Notes under the pieces: model-generated
What the model was told of the DNA's origin: nothing
The model's database searches: none
The model's input: only the letters and a program-made list of their open reading frames with translations
Assembly: GCF_032397745.1 (NCBI RefSeq)
Contig: NZ_CP135921.1
Location: forward strand, 1,240,001 to 1,304,000
Length of the DNA stretch: 64,000 nt
Origin: Bradyrhizobium prioriisuperbiae
Lineage (GTDB): Bacteria; Pseudomonadota; Alphaproteobacteria; Rhizobiales; Xanthobacteraceae
Direction of reading: 5' to 3'
Shown: in pieces, positions 9,266 to 16,840 of the stretch
Position numbering within the stretch: the first letter of the stretch is position 1
How the letters are laid out: each line of letters starts with the position of its first letter
Translations under genes and position numbers: made by a program

Positions 9266-9706
9266 TCAGTGCAGATACGCGTCGATGCGGATCTTCCCGG
9301 TGGCCAGGTTCGCGTAGCCAGCGCCCCAGGCCGGTCGAGCGTTGACCCAGGCATAGGCCGCCGCGGCCGTCAGGAGATGTATCTTCACGGCCAAGTCGAC
9401 GATCGGCTCACCGTCTCGCGGGGTTCCGACGCCGTCAGCGGAAAACGCAATACGATTTCCGTCGTCGGTTTCGATGGTTCCCCGGAGATCGAGCTCCCGG
9501 CGGCCATCGGCGCGTACCCGCAGGTAGTCGATGCCCCGCATCGCCCCGGTTACGCGACCCTTGATGGAGCCCGAGAGCGCGACGTCGAATTGAGCGCCTT
9601 GCAGCGGCACATTCTCTCGCCCCGTAAACAGAGCCTCCATGTTCGCGCCGTAGTCGGTCACGGCCGTGATATCGAGATCGTATTCGAAGATCTTTTCGCT
9701 GCTCAT
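9266..9706 (-). CDS. DUF3237 family protein
   Basis: A 146-residue soluble protein without signal peptide. The sequence order (EYDLDITAV near the start, GxxRGIDYLRVRADGR in the middle, then a C-terminal GKIRIDAYLH-type end) matches my recollection of the DUF3237 family, small beta-rich proteins often found beside dehydrogenases and aromatic-degradation genes. Enzymatic function is not established for the family. It is on the same strand as the SDR and sigma genes, 115 bases upstream of the SDR, and may share their transcript. Confidence in the family is moderate to good, in function low. Confidence 0.75.
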   Translation of the reverse strand: MSSEKIFEYDLDITAVTDYGANMEALFTGRENVPLQGAQFDVALSGSIKGRVTGAMRGIDYLRVRADGRRELDLRGTIETDDGNRIAFSADGVGTPRDGEPIVDLAVKIHLLTAAAAYAWVNARPAWGAGYANLATGKIRIDAYLH

Positions 9707-9814
9707 GACTGTCCTCTTCTGTCCGGCGTCGCTTGTGAAGACAAAGCGACTTGGCGGGATTCATCGGCCTCCGGAAAATTTTCTCACAGAGGGCTGCAGA
9801 CTCTCTCGCACCTA

Positions 9815-9884
9815 CAGAGGCGCTGCCCGCATCGCGTAGACCGCGTCCTCCTCCAGAAGCGCGACCAACCCTTTCGAAAAGTCA
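9815..9884 (-). pseudogene. Fragment of an ECF sigma factor NTF2-like tail
   Basis: Read on the minus strand this stretch encodes KGLVALLEEDAVYAM, which parallels ERFVALLKEDAVYAM in the sigma factor at 7318-8340. The DNA is also alike (about 7607-7645 against 9840-9878, including AGAAGCGCGAC). The similarity stops on both sides: downstream the frame ends after six more codons, upstream it loses likeness within a few codons. It is best explained as the remnant of a second or duplicated sigma factor gene cut away by rearrangement in the 5' flank of the MarR gene. Confidence 0.6.
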
Positions 9885-9892
9885 CATTTTAC

Positions 9893-9902
9893 TGCATATA
9901 CA
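9893..9902. promoter_or_regulatory. Palindrome-like TGCATATACA upstream of marR
   Basis: An AT-rich tract around 9887-9912 in otherwise GC-rich DNA carries TGCATATACA, 54 bases before the MarR start codon. A closely related site, the perfect palindrome TGTATATACA, lies upstream of the membrane-protein gene at 11475, and the flanks are alike too (both followed by TATA and CCTCA). This suggests a shared operator or promoter element, possibly bound by the MarR protein. No binding is shown by sequence alone. Confidence 0.4.
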
Positions 9903-9955
9903 TATATAGCCTCACGATCATCACCAACGCCGGATTGATTGGAGAACCGCACGAA

Positions 9956-10411
9956 ATGGACAAAGACCTGCGAGAGGTCGCCGGGTGTACGTGCCTCAGT
10001 ATGCGACGAGCAACACGGCGCCTGACGCAAATCTACGATCATATCCTCGAACCGTCTGGGTTCACTGTGACCCAGTTCGGACTCTTGGCCACGATCTTGG
10101 CTTCGATGGCTCGGCCAGACAATCTATCGATCGGAGCGATCGCAGAAGCCTTGGGCACGGATCCGACGACACTCAACCGGAATCTGAAACCGTTGAAAGC
10201 AAGGGGCCTGGTGAAGGACGCTTCCGACCCCTCCGATGGACGGGTTCGGACAATTCGGGTCACTGAAAAGGGTCAACGTGAATGGTCCAAAGCACTCCCG
10301 CTTTGGCGTCAGGCCCATGAAACTGCTGAAGAAGTACTCGGCCAGAAGTCAAGACTCGCCTTGAACGAGTTACTCGATCGCCTGGTAACGAAGACGGCTA
10401 ACTTGAGGTAG
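9956..10411 (+). CDS. MarR family transcriptional regulator
   Basis: A 151-residue winged-helix regulator. The frame is open well upstream, but the region before 9956 has no homologous content and the ATG at 9956 starts a full-length MarR protein. Visible are the N-terminal helix (CTCLSMRRATRRLTQIYD), the recognition-helix region (LGTDPTTLNRNLKPLKARG, residues about 66-84) and the wing (DPSDGRVRTIRVTEKG). N-terminal Cys residues (CTC) could act as redox or ligand sensors as in some MarR proteins; that is conjecture. It faces away from the DUF3237/SDR/sigma genes and is the natural candidate regulator of that divergent set and of itself through the AT-rich palindrome region. Confidence 0.88.
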   Translation: MDKDLREVAGCTCLSMRRATRRLTQIYDHILEPSGFTVTQFGLLATILASMARPDNLSIGAIAEALGTDPTTLNRNLKPLKARGLVKDASDPSDGRVRTIRVTEKGQREWSKALPLWRQAHETAEEVLGQKSRLALNELLDRLVTKTANLR

Positions 10412-10471
10412 TTTCGTCGGAAGGCATAACAATCTCGATGTGCCAGGGCGGCTGTCTGCAAGGAGGTTTGC

Positions 10472-10838
10472 GTGACGTTGTACAAGGGTCGTTGTGCCTG
10501 CGGAAAAATCCGCTACGAGATTGCGGCAGTGCCGCTTCGCGGCTTCCAGTGTCATGGTATTCCCGCGCGCCGCGCTCAGCGTCACCGGCGACGTTACCGA
10601 AATCATGCGCATCGCTGATTCCTGCGAGCAGAAAATAAAAGGGTTCTGCGGGTCCTGCGGCTCGCCGCTTTACAATAAGCCTGTTTCCAAGCCCGACATG
10701 CTCGGCGTCTATGTTGGCACGCTGGATGATCCATCCGGCTTCAAACCGGAGCTTGTGATGTTCGCATCCCGCGGGCACGCCTGGGACCATCTGGATCCAG
10801 CCCTGCCCAAACTCCCGGGCATGCGGCCGTCGAAATAG
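10472..10838 (+). pseudogene. GFA family (glutathione-dependent formaldehyde-activating enzyme-like) gene with internal deletion and frameshift
   Basis: A good AGGAGG at 10461-10466 precedes GTG at 10472. The first frame gives a typical GFA beginning (YKGRCACGKIRYEIA ... GFQCH). After TGTCAT at 10550-10555 the family sequence continues in a different frame (VFPRAALSVTGDV, then FCGSCGSPLY) to a stop at 10838. The central zinc-binding segment CHCxxCQxxxG is missing. Deletion of roughly 15 codons plus a frame change therefore joins two true pieces of one gene. Two of the three cysteine clusters remain but no full-length product can be made. It follows marR by 60 bases on the same strand. Confidence 0.75.
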
Positions 10839-10931
10839 CAGACGACGCACCGGCGACGGGACCAGCAGAATGACAAGTTCGGCTGTCCAATATGAGACGA
10901 ACATGCGGCAAAGCCCGAAAGTGCGTTTCCG

Positions 10932-11426
10932 CTAATGGCTCGCTACGTTCAACAAGATCCAGAATATTAAGCCATGCGTGATCAACAACAACGGCACGTA
11001 GAAGGTCGGAATAAAATATGTTGCCCCAAAGTACGCGGCCTCAAGCTTTCGAGCGCCGACCAGACGACCTCCGATATAGAACGCATACAAGAGATCCGCG
11101 CTGCCCCAGATGTTAAACATCCATACCAAGGCCGTGCCTGCCGCGTTACCAAGCCCCAAGAGCGCTAGTAGTGCCAGGAGCGCTGCAACGACATCGCCGA
11201 TAGCAGCAGGTCTTGCAAACGCAGCAGGCAAATCCGGGGAAACGACCCCAGGCACCAAGAACGCAAGGCCGACATACCGGAAGCTATGAAGAACCAGCAG
11301 CGGCCGCACCGCGTCCGACAACTCCAGGCCGCGCAGTGCGGGCCAAATGTAGAGGGCCGCAACTGTTCCCCACGCGATCAAGCCGAAGGGCACGCTCATC
11401 CTGATAGCAAAACGGGGAGGCACCAT
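10932..11426 (-). CDS. Small integral membrane protein of unknown function
   Basis: A 164-residue hydrophobic protein with about four to five membrane segments: near residues 13-32 (LIAWGTVAALYIWPAL), 45-62, 76-105 (VAALLALLALLGLGNAAGTALVWMF), and 140-162 (FYVPLLLITHGLIFWILL). No catalytic or binding motif is visible and I cannot name a family. The start is at an ATG preceded by AAGGAG (11428-11433 on the complement). Its promoter region contains the TGTATATACA palindrome shared with the marR upstream region, so the two may be co-regulated. Confidence 0.7.
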   Translation of the reverse strand: MVPPRFAIRMSVPFGLIAWGTVAALYIWPALRGLELSDAVRPLLVLHSFRYVGLAFLVPGVVSPDLPAAFARPAAIGDVVAALLALLALLGLGNAAGTALVWMFNIWGSADLLYAFYIGGRLVGARKLEAAYFGATYFIPTFYVPLLLITHGLIFWILLNVASH

Positions 11427-11474
11427 CTAACTCCTTAAATGGCCGCGCCGCATCAACGAGATTATATAATTATC

Positions 11475-11484
11475 TGTATATACA
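11475..11484. promoter_or_regulatory. Perfect palindrome TGTATATACA upstream of the membrane protein gene
   Basis: A ten-base perfect palindrome in an AT-rich tract (11461-11492), 49 bases upstream of the minus-strand start at 11426. It resembles TGCATATACA at 9893. The rest of 11427-11709 (about 280 bases) shows no gene I can support. Confidence 0.4.
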
Positions 11485-11709
11485 GTTATATCCTCATCGT
11501 CAATCCAAAAATGGGGCAAGCAGGAAATGACGCCCGAAGGCACGACAAACTCAAAACAGTTCGCTTCGCTCACCCCATTGCAACTTTGCGAGTGCCCGCG
11601 GCCCCGATCGCAACAAGATGTTCGATTGCGGTATGGTCCCGGAAGGCCTCAGCCGGTGGACGATTTGATCGTGGGCAAGCAGGCTGACGCAAATTTATTC
11701 GGGCAAATC

Positions 11710-12156
11710 TTATGGGGAGCGTACCGGTCGGCGCTTTGAATAAGCCCGTCGTGCGCGCTCCCGGTTGCCGCAGACCTCGCTGGAACACCAAGCTCGTGAA
11801 TGGTTTGGACTCTCATCAACGAAAAACCAGCCGCAACCTTGCGCTTGGCAACAACCCAATCGAGCTGCGTCCTTCGATGAAAGAAGTGCCGTCAGTGACC
11901 AGAGAACTGGCCATAACGGCTCCTCAGGATCAGCGCCCCGCAAATCGTGAACGTATCCCGCTCCATCCCTAACCAGCCCCGGCTGCGCCGGCAAAGCTGC
12001 GAGCAATCGGTTAAACGGCGCAAGGCGCACGGATTTTCCACGGCACAATGCCTCCGCGGCCTCCCGAATTTCGCCTCGCAAGGCGCGCGCTTCTCGCATG
12101 ATGGCTTCCGCTGCCGTTGGGAAAATTATGGTGACAGTGCATTTAATTGCGAGCAA
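11710..12156 (-). pseudogene. 5'-truncated CGNR zinc-finger (ABATE domain) regulator
   Basis: The C-terminal half is a textbook CGNR zinc finger: CxxxGCGWFFVDESPNHSR followed by WCSSEVCGNR and an Arg-rich end. Upstream of it is the second half of an ABATE (stress-response N-terminal) domain from about AAEAIMREARALRGEI. The usual first 50-60 residues, including the LDFVNT-type motif, are absent. Similarity ends near 12125, just before a 13-bp inverted repeat and the left end of the IS110 element. A frame remains open to a TTG at 12156, and an internal ATG at 12099 exists, but neither restores the missing domain half. It is probably non-functional, truncated by the insertion or an associated deletion. 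Confidence 0.65.
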
Positions 12157-12170
12157 AAATTAAATGCACT
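12136..12170. repeat. Perfect 13-bp inverted repeat with 9-base loop
   Basis: AGTGCATTTAATT (12136-12148) and its exact complement AATTAAATGCACT (12158-12170) surround GCGAGCAAA. It lies between the truncation point of the CGNR gene and the left subterminal repeat of the IS110 element. It could be an operator of a lost promoter or part of the insertion target; the sequence does not decide. No T-tract follows, so it is not a standard terminator. Confidence 0.8.
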
Positions 12171-12176
12171 GAAGAT

Positions 12177-13684
12177 CATCTAGCCGGCCTTCGCAACACA
12201 GAAGGCGGTGGGGCTAATGTGAATTCGGCATCACCGAATCACTTTAGGCCACAAGGAGGCGAAGATGATGTACAGCGGGATTGATCTGCATTCCAACAAC
12301 AGCGTTATCGCGATCATCGACGATGCCGATCGCGTTGTGGCGCAGAAGCGCCTGCCGAACGACATCACGAAGATCGTCGGATTTCTAACTCGATGGCAAG
12401 ATGACTTGGCCGGCGTCGTGGTCGAGTCGACTTACAACTGGTATTGGCTGGTCGACGGGTTGCAGGACGCGGGACTCCACGTGCACCTCGCCAACACCGC
12501 CGCGATCAAGCAATACGACGGACTCAAGCACAGTGGCGACGAGACGGATGCGCAGCACCTGGCCCACCTGCTGCGGCTGGGTATCCTGCCGACGGGCACG
12601 ATCCTGCCACGAGAGCACCGCGTCGTCCGCGATCTGGCGCGCAAGCGCATGCAGATGGTGCACTGCTGCACCACGCATGTCCTCGCGGTCGAGAACATCA
12701 TGGCCAGGCAATTGGGTGGGCGGATGACCAGCAATCAGATCAAGCGCCTGACCGCCGACGCAATCGACAATATGCCGCTGGCGGCCGATGTCGGCCTGGC
12801 GATCAAGACCAACGTCGCGGTCATCGCGACCCTGCAGTCACAGATCTCGGTCCTCGAAAAGCGCCTGCAAGAATGCGTCAAACCCCGACCTCACTACGGC
12901 TTCCTGACTAGCGTACCCGGCATCGGCCCGACGCTCGCCACCGTCATTCTTCTGGAAACCGGTCCGATCGATCGGTTTGCCGGCGTCGGCAACTTTGCGT
13001 CCTACGCGCGCTGCGTCAACAGCGTGCACACCAGCAATCGCAAGAAGAAAGGCGAAGGCAACGTCAAGAACGGCAATAAGTATCTCGCCTGGGCGTTCGT
13101 CGAGGCGGCGAATTTTGCCGTGCGGTTTTGCCCAGAGGCCAAGCGTTTCCACGAGCGCAAGAAGGCCCGGACCAACAACATTGTCGCCACCAAGGCGTTG
13201 GCGCACAAGCTGGCGCGCGCCTGCTACCACATCCTGAAGGAGAGCAAACCGTTCGACGTAACGCGCTGCTTTGCCTGAAGGACGACGACGATCCGGCGAG
13301 CCACGTACGGTGACTGGGGTCGCAACCAGCTGCACTGAATTGGACGCCGGATCGCCGTCACCAGTTGCAGTGACGACGATCGCCCGCACCGCAAGCCATT
13401 CGGAGATTGGCGCCGGCACGCCGGTAGCCACGGTTCTGTGAAATTCTTTTGGATGCGGCTCGGTACCAACGTTCTTCTGGGGCGGCTATGCCGCCAGGGC
13501 GCAGGCCTCAATCGGGCCGATGCTTGATCCTCATGGGTGTCTGGCGCGATCCGTGATGCGGCGCAGCCACAAACCGAAGAAACGGGCGCGGCTCGAACAC
13601 TATCGCTGGAACGACGAACGAAACATTGAGCAGCTCGCGCTGCTGAAAAGTAGTTTTGCACCCTTGACGAGGGGCCGGCTAATG
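12177..13684 (+). mobile_element. IS110-family insertion sequence
   Basis: Proposed extent about 1.5 kb. CATCTAGCCGGCC at 12177-12189 is matched, with one base gap, by GGCCGGCTAATG at 13673-13684 in inverted orientation; these may be subterminal repeats as in the IS1111 subgroup. The element has a single transposase gene, a short 5' leader (about 75 bases) and an unusually long 3' non-coding part (13279-13672, about 390 bases). IS110-family elements are known to encode a guide (bridge/seek) RNA in a non-coding end, so that 3' part is the likely place here. Exact ends are uncertain because this family usually makes no target duplication. Confidence 0.65.
12265..13278 (+). CDS. IS110 family transposase
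   Basis: A 337-residue recombinase with an N-terminal DEDD (RuvC-like) domain and a C-terminal transposase-20 domain. The first catalytic Asp is in YSGIDLHSN (residue 7), the Glu in VVVESTYNW (near 54) and the Asp pair in SGDETDAQHLA (near 93-96). The C-terminal domain has the SVPGIGPTLA helix-hairpin-helix-like motif and the NGNKYLAWAFVEAANFA segment. All expected catalytic residues seem present and the gene is uninterrupted. AGGAGG at 12255-12260 sits four bases before the ATG at 12265; a second ATG follows directly. It inserted near the CGNR gene, whose 5' end is lost. Confidence 0.93.
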   Translation: MMYSGIDLHSNNSVIAIIDDADRVVAQKRLPNDITKIVGFLTRWQDDLAGVVVESTYNWYWLVDGLQDAGLHVHLANTAAIKQYDGLKHSGDETDAQHLAHLLRLGILPTGTILPREHRVVRDLARKRMQMVHCCTTHVLAVENIMARQLGGRMTSNQIKRLTADAIDNMPLAADVGLAIKTNVAVIATLQSQISVLEKRLQECVKPRPHYGFLTSVPGIGPTLATVILLETGPIDRFAGVGNFASYARCVNSVHTSNRKKKGEGNVKNGNKYLAWAFVEAANFAVRFCPEAKRFHERKKARTNNIVATKALAHKLARACYHILKESKPFDVTRCFA

Positions 13685-14003
13685 GGTGTCACCGTAACTC
13701 CGTAACTCGAGGACATGCAGCAGCGCATTATCGCGCTTATGGATGCGTTCGAAGTGCGTGACACCAAGTGATGTTGCATCCGCCTCGGGGCGAAAGCGAA
13801 AGCTCAACGCTGCGCGCCCAGAGTCCGTTTTGGCCTCACACACAGACATCATTCCAACGATGGCGGGGGCATGCACCAGCGTCACGAAGGCGCGCGCTTC
13901 GATGGTGATGTTGTAGCTGGCTGGTCGGGGTCATGGGTGGGGCGCCAGGGCAAAAGGCCGAATGGGACATGTCCTGCGAAGCGCCACCAACGCGAAGCAG
14001 GAA
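13685..14003. other. Non-coding stretch between IS110 end and tRNA-Phe
   Basis: About 320 bases. I see no supportable gene. GGTGTCAC at 13686 and GTGACACC at 13759 form a weak inverted pair. The stretch may be leftover from older insertions next to the tRNA 3' end. Confidence 0.5.
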
Positions 14004-14079
14004 TGGTGCCCAGGGGCGGAATCGAACCACCGACACTGCGATTTTCAGTCGCATGCTCTACCAACTGAGCTACCTGGGC
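14004..14079 (-). tRNA. tRNA-Phe (GAA)
   Basis: On the complement the gene reads GCCCAGGTAGCTCAGTTGG at its 5' end and CCCCTGGGCACCA at its 3' end, with an encoded CCA. The anticodon stem-loop CGACTGAAAATCG gives anticodon GAA (phenylalanine). Acceptor, D, anticodon and T arms all pair. It is 76 bases long. Its 3' end faces the accessory region and is partly repeated at 7161, which marks it as an integration target. Confidence 0.97.
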
Positions 14080-14246
14080 GTCTTGCCCGAACGGTCGCCG
14101 GGAAGAGCGCCGGTTTATAGTGAGCCTAAGGCCTTCTGTCCAGCCGGGACGGACAAAAAGTGGACATCTTTTCCACCGCGGCCCCGGCTGTAAGACTTTG
14201 AAAGCAGGCCGTTTCTTGGCGGCGTTGCCGGCGGCCGGGCCAGCAG

Positions 14247-15218
14247 TCAATCGATCCGGATTTTGGCGTCCCGGATCACAGGCCCCCATTTGTCCATTTC
14301 CGCGGCGAGATGGGCCGCCAGCGCCTCCGGCGTCGATCCGACGATTTCGGACCCGAGTTCCTCCAACCGCGGCTTGACGGAAGCATGCTGGAGGGCCGCG
14401 GCGGAATCGCGGTTGATGCGGGCGATGATCTCCGGCGGCGTCTTTGCCGGCACATAGAGGGCGAACCACGACGACACGTCGAACCCGGGAACACCCGCCT
14501 CCGCGATGGTCGGCAGGTCCGGCGTCGCCAGGATGCGCCGCGCCGTGGTGACAGCAAGGCCGCGCACGCTGCCCGATTTCACATGCGGCTGGATCGAGGA
14601 GACGTTGTCGAACATCACGTCGACGCGGCCGGGAATGAGATCGCCGATGGCCGGCCCGGCGCCCTGATAGGGAACGTGGATGATTTCGACACCGGCCAAA
14701 CGCTTGAACAGCTCACCACACAGATGCAGCGAGGTGCCATTGCCGGACGACGCATAACGCAGCTTGCCGGCATTGGCTTTGGCATGGGCGATGAAATCGC
14801 CCACCGACCTGACCGGCAACACGTTCGAGACCGCTATGATGTTCGGCTGCATCACCAGGAGCGACACCGGCGCGAAATCGGCCACCGGATCATAGCTCAG
14901 CGAGGCATAGAGAAACCTGTTGACCGCCAGCGGCACCGACATCACTGCCATCGTATAACCATCCGGCGCCGCCTTCGCCGCGACCTCGCTGCCGATATTG
15001 GCGTCCGCGCCAGGCAGGTTGTCGACCACGACTTGCTGGCCCCAGATCTCGGACAGCCGCGTGGCCAGGAGACGTCCGATCACATCCGTGGCACCGCCCG
15101 GTGCGAAGGGGACGATCAGGCGCACCGGCTGGCCGGGCCAGTCGGCGGCGCGCGCAGGTGAAGTCGCGATGGACGGCGCCGCGAGAGCGGCAGCCAGAAA
15201 ATGACGGCGATCCAACAT
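14247..15218 (-). CDS. Bug-family (TctC) tripartite tricarboxylate transporter substrate-binding protein
   Basis: A 323-residue periplasmic binding protein. The N-terminus (DRRHFLAAALAAP ... ARA) is a signal peptide with a twin-Arg that may use the Tat route. The mature start WPGQPVRLIVPFAPGGATDV is the Bug-family hallmark, followed by GADANIGSEVAAKAAPDGYT. No TctA/TctB membrane partners are adjacent, which is usual for orphan Bug proteins in this group. The ligand is unknown, probably a carboxylic acid. It lies between tRNA-Phe and yacG on the same strand. Confidence 0.93.
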   Translation of the reverse strand: MLDRRHFLAAALAAPSIATSPARAADWPGQPVRLIVPFAPGGATDVIGRLLATRLSEIWGQQVVVDNLPGADANIGSEVAAKAAPDGYTMAVMSVPLAVNRFLYASLSYDPVADFAPVSLLVMQPNIIAVSNVLPVRSVGDFIAHAKANAGKLRYASSGNGTSLHLCGELFKRLAGVEIIHVPYQGAGPAIGDLIPGRVDVMFDNVSSIQPHVKSGSVRGLAVTTARRILATPDLPTIAEAGVPGFDVSSWFALYVPAKTPPEIIARINRDSAAALQHASVKPRLEELGSEIVGSTPEALAAHLAAEMDKWGPVIRDAKIRID

Positions 15219-15343
15219 CGGCCCCTCATGCCGTCACCTGCTCCAGTGCTTCAAGTGTGAAGAGCAGCAACGGGAAAAGCAATCGACGTCTGGGCCGTGA
15301 GACAGGAGGTGTGCCGTGCAAGCGGTCCAGCGTGACTAACGCC

Positions 15344-15523
15344 CTATTCGGGGTCGTCATCCTCTTCGCGTGCGGGAATGACATAGGAGCCCGACAGCCA
15401 GCGGCCGAGATCGACATTGCGACAGCGCTCGGAGCAGAACGGCTTCGAGGCTTCAACAACCGGCTTGCCGCACACCGGGCATCCCTTGGCTTTCACGGAC
15501 CTGGTCGCCTTGTCAGGAGGCAT
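15344..15523 (-). CDS. yacG: DNA gyrase inhibitor YacG
   Basis: A 59-residue zinc protein. Cysteines at positions 15, 18, 30 and 34 form the Cys4 site (CPVCGK and FCSERC), followed by the conserved [15 protein letters not shown] and an acidic tail. YacG in E. coli binds GyrB and inhibits gyrase. The ATG at 15523 lies within the last bases of maf (11-base overlap), so translation is probably coupled. Confidence 0.93.
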   Translation of the reverse strand: MPPDKATRSVKAKGCPVCGKPVVEASKPFCSERCRNVDLGRWLSGSYVIPAREEDDDPE

Positions 15524-16136
15524 TCAACCATCCGAACCGGACCGGAAATCCCTCGCCGCCGAGCAGCGAGACGGATTCATACAGCGGCAATCCCACCACA
15601 TTGGTGTAGGAGCCGACCAGCTTGACCACGAACGAGCCGGCAATGCCCTGCACCGCGTAACCGCCTGCCTTGCCGCGCCATTCACCGGAGCCGATATAGG
15701 CCTTGATGTCGTCCTCATTGAGACGTTTGAAGCGCACCCGGGTTTCGATCAGTCGCTGGCGGAAGGATTCCTTCGGGGTCACGATGCAGATCGCGGTGTA
15801 GACGCGATGATTGCGCCCCGACAGCAGCCGCAGGCACTGCGCGGCTTCGTCGACCAGCTCGGCCTTGGGCAGAATCCGGCGTCCGACGGCGACCACGGTG
15901 TCCGCCGCCAGGATAAAGGCGCCGCGCAATTCGTCATCAAGCCGCACCGACTTCAGCGCAGCGTCGGCCTTGGCGCGCGCCAATCGCGTGGCGCAGGCGC
16001 GCGGCAGCTCGCCTTTTCTCGGCGTTTCATCGACATCGGCCGGACGCAGTGCGTCGGGCTCGATGCCGGCCTGGTTGAGCAGGCCGAGACGGCGGGGCGA
16101 ACCGGAGGCGAGAACGAGCTTGGGGCGGCCTAACAT
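15513..16136 (-). CDS. maf: Maf family nucleotide pyrophosphatase
   Basis: A 207-residue septum-formation-type (Maf/HAM1-like) house-cleaning pyrophosphatase that hydrolyses non-canonical or excess nucleoside triphosphates. The motif SGSPRR is at residues 11-16, the catalytic region AADTVV near 72-77 and the [10 protein letters not shown] block follows. The frame is open further upstream to 16235, but the ATG at 16136 puts the family's usual N-terminus ([15 protein letters not shown]) at the start. yacG follows with overlap. In many relatives infA sits between the phosphatase gene and maf; here only about 150 bases separate them and infA is not present. Confidence 0.95.
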   Translation of the reverse strand: MLGRPKLVLASGSPRRLGLLNQAGIEPDALRPADVDETPRKGELPRACATRLARAKADAALKSVRLDDELRGAFILAADTVVAVGRRILPKAELVDEAAQCLRLLSGRNHRVYTAICIVTPKESFRQRLIETRVRFKRLNEDDIKAYIGSGEWRGKAGGYAVQGIAGSFVVKLVGSYTNVVGLPLYESVSLLGGEGFPVRFGWLNAS

Positions 16137-16283
16137 GCGGGCTACATCGATCCGAACTGGGGGATGCCGCGAGGTTGTTGTCGCCCACGGACTGCAATCG
16201 GCGCGGAAATTATCGGAACGCCCGGCATTCGACAACAGCAGCAGCCGGGCAAAATAAGCAATATCACAAAAGCTAGAGCCGGC

Positions 16284-16751
16284 TCACGCCTGTCCCCGCC
16301 CCGTTCCGCCGAACCGCTTGCGGATACGCAACGACAGCCCGTCGCAAACCTCCCGATAAGCCTGCAGCCGCTGCTCGCGGGTGCCTTCGGTGCCGGTCGG
16401 GTCTGGAGTGGGCCAGTATTCGACCTCGGCGGCGATGGTATGGGTGAGTTCAAGCGCCTTATGGTGCGCCTCCGGCGACAGCGTGATGATCAGGTCGAAA
16501 TTCAGCCCTTCCCAATCCTCCAGCTCGGCGAACGTCTGCGGCCGATAGCGGGAAATATCCTGTCCGAGTTCCTGCATCACCGCCACCGCGAAGGGATCGA
16601 GCTCGCCTTTCTTGACCCCGGCGGAGCGGACATACAGCGTATTGGGAAACATGGTCTGCAGCAGGCTTTGCGCCATCGGGGAGCGGACGCTGTTGAACCC
16701 GCACGAAAACAACACGGCCTGCGGATTGCGCACCCGCGCCGGCGCGACCAT
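16284..16751 (-). CDS. Low-molecular-weight protein tyrosine phosphatase / arsenate-reductase-like
   Basis: A 155-residue protein with the phosphatase P-loop CGFNSVRS: Cys17, Arg23 and Ser24 fit the CX5R(S/T) signature. The general-acid region WPTPDPTG lies near residues 113-120. Family members dephosphorylate tyrosine or reduce arsenate; the gene order maf - this - UPF0262 - hisD is conserved in related bacteria and suggests a housekeeping role rather than arsenic resistance. The ATG touches the start of a long inverted repeat (16751-16830), which occupies its leader. Confidence 0.9.
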   Translation of the reverse strand: MVAPARVRNPQAVLFSCGFNSVRSPMAQSLLQTMFPNTLYVRSAGVKKGELDPFAVAVMQELGQDISRYRPQTFAELEDWEGLNFDLIITLSPEAHHKALELTHTIAAEVEYWPTPDPTGTEGTREQRLQAYREVCDGLSLRIRKRFGGTGRGQA

Positions 16752-16830
16752 CTAGCGTCCCGAATCCGACGTTCGCTCAAACATTGCGGCAGCCCTTCCG
16801 TGCGAACGTCGGCTTCGAAAGGACGCTAGA
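16751..16830. repeat. Long imperfect inverted repeat upstream of the phosphatase gene
   Basis: Left arm 16751-16776 (TCTAGCGTCCCGAAT then CCGACGTTCGC) pairs with right arm 16802-16830 (GCGAACGTCGG then CTTCGAAAGGACGCTAGA) with a few unpaired bases; the loop is about 25 bases. It would form a stable cruciform or RNA hairpin just before the phosphatase start. Dispersed palindromic elements of this kind occur in Bradyrhizobium relatives. Confidence 0.8.
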
Positions 16831-16840
16831 ATCTAGGACA

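Noticed and set aside
9188..9955. A 400-residue protein ending in the MarR domain
   Set aside because: The part before the ATG at 9956 is antisense to the DUF3237 gene and the sigma-factor scrap and has no domain; only the C-terminal 151 residues are a MarR protein.
11500..11709. Possible gene remnant between the membrane protein and the CGNR gene
   Set aside because: Open frames exist but none shows a recognisable family segment or a good start.
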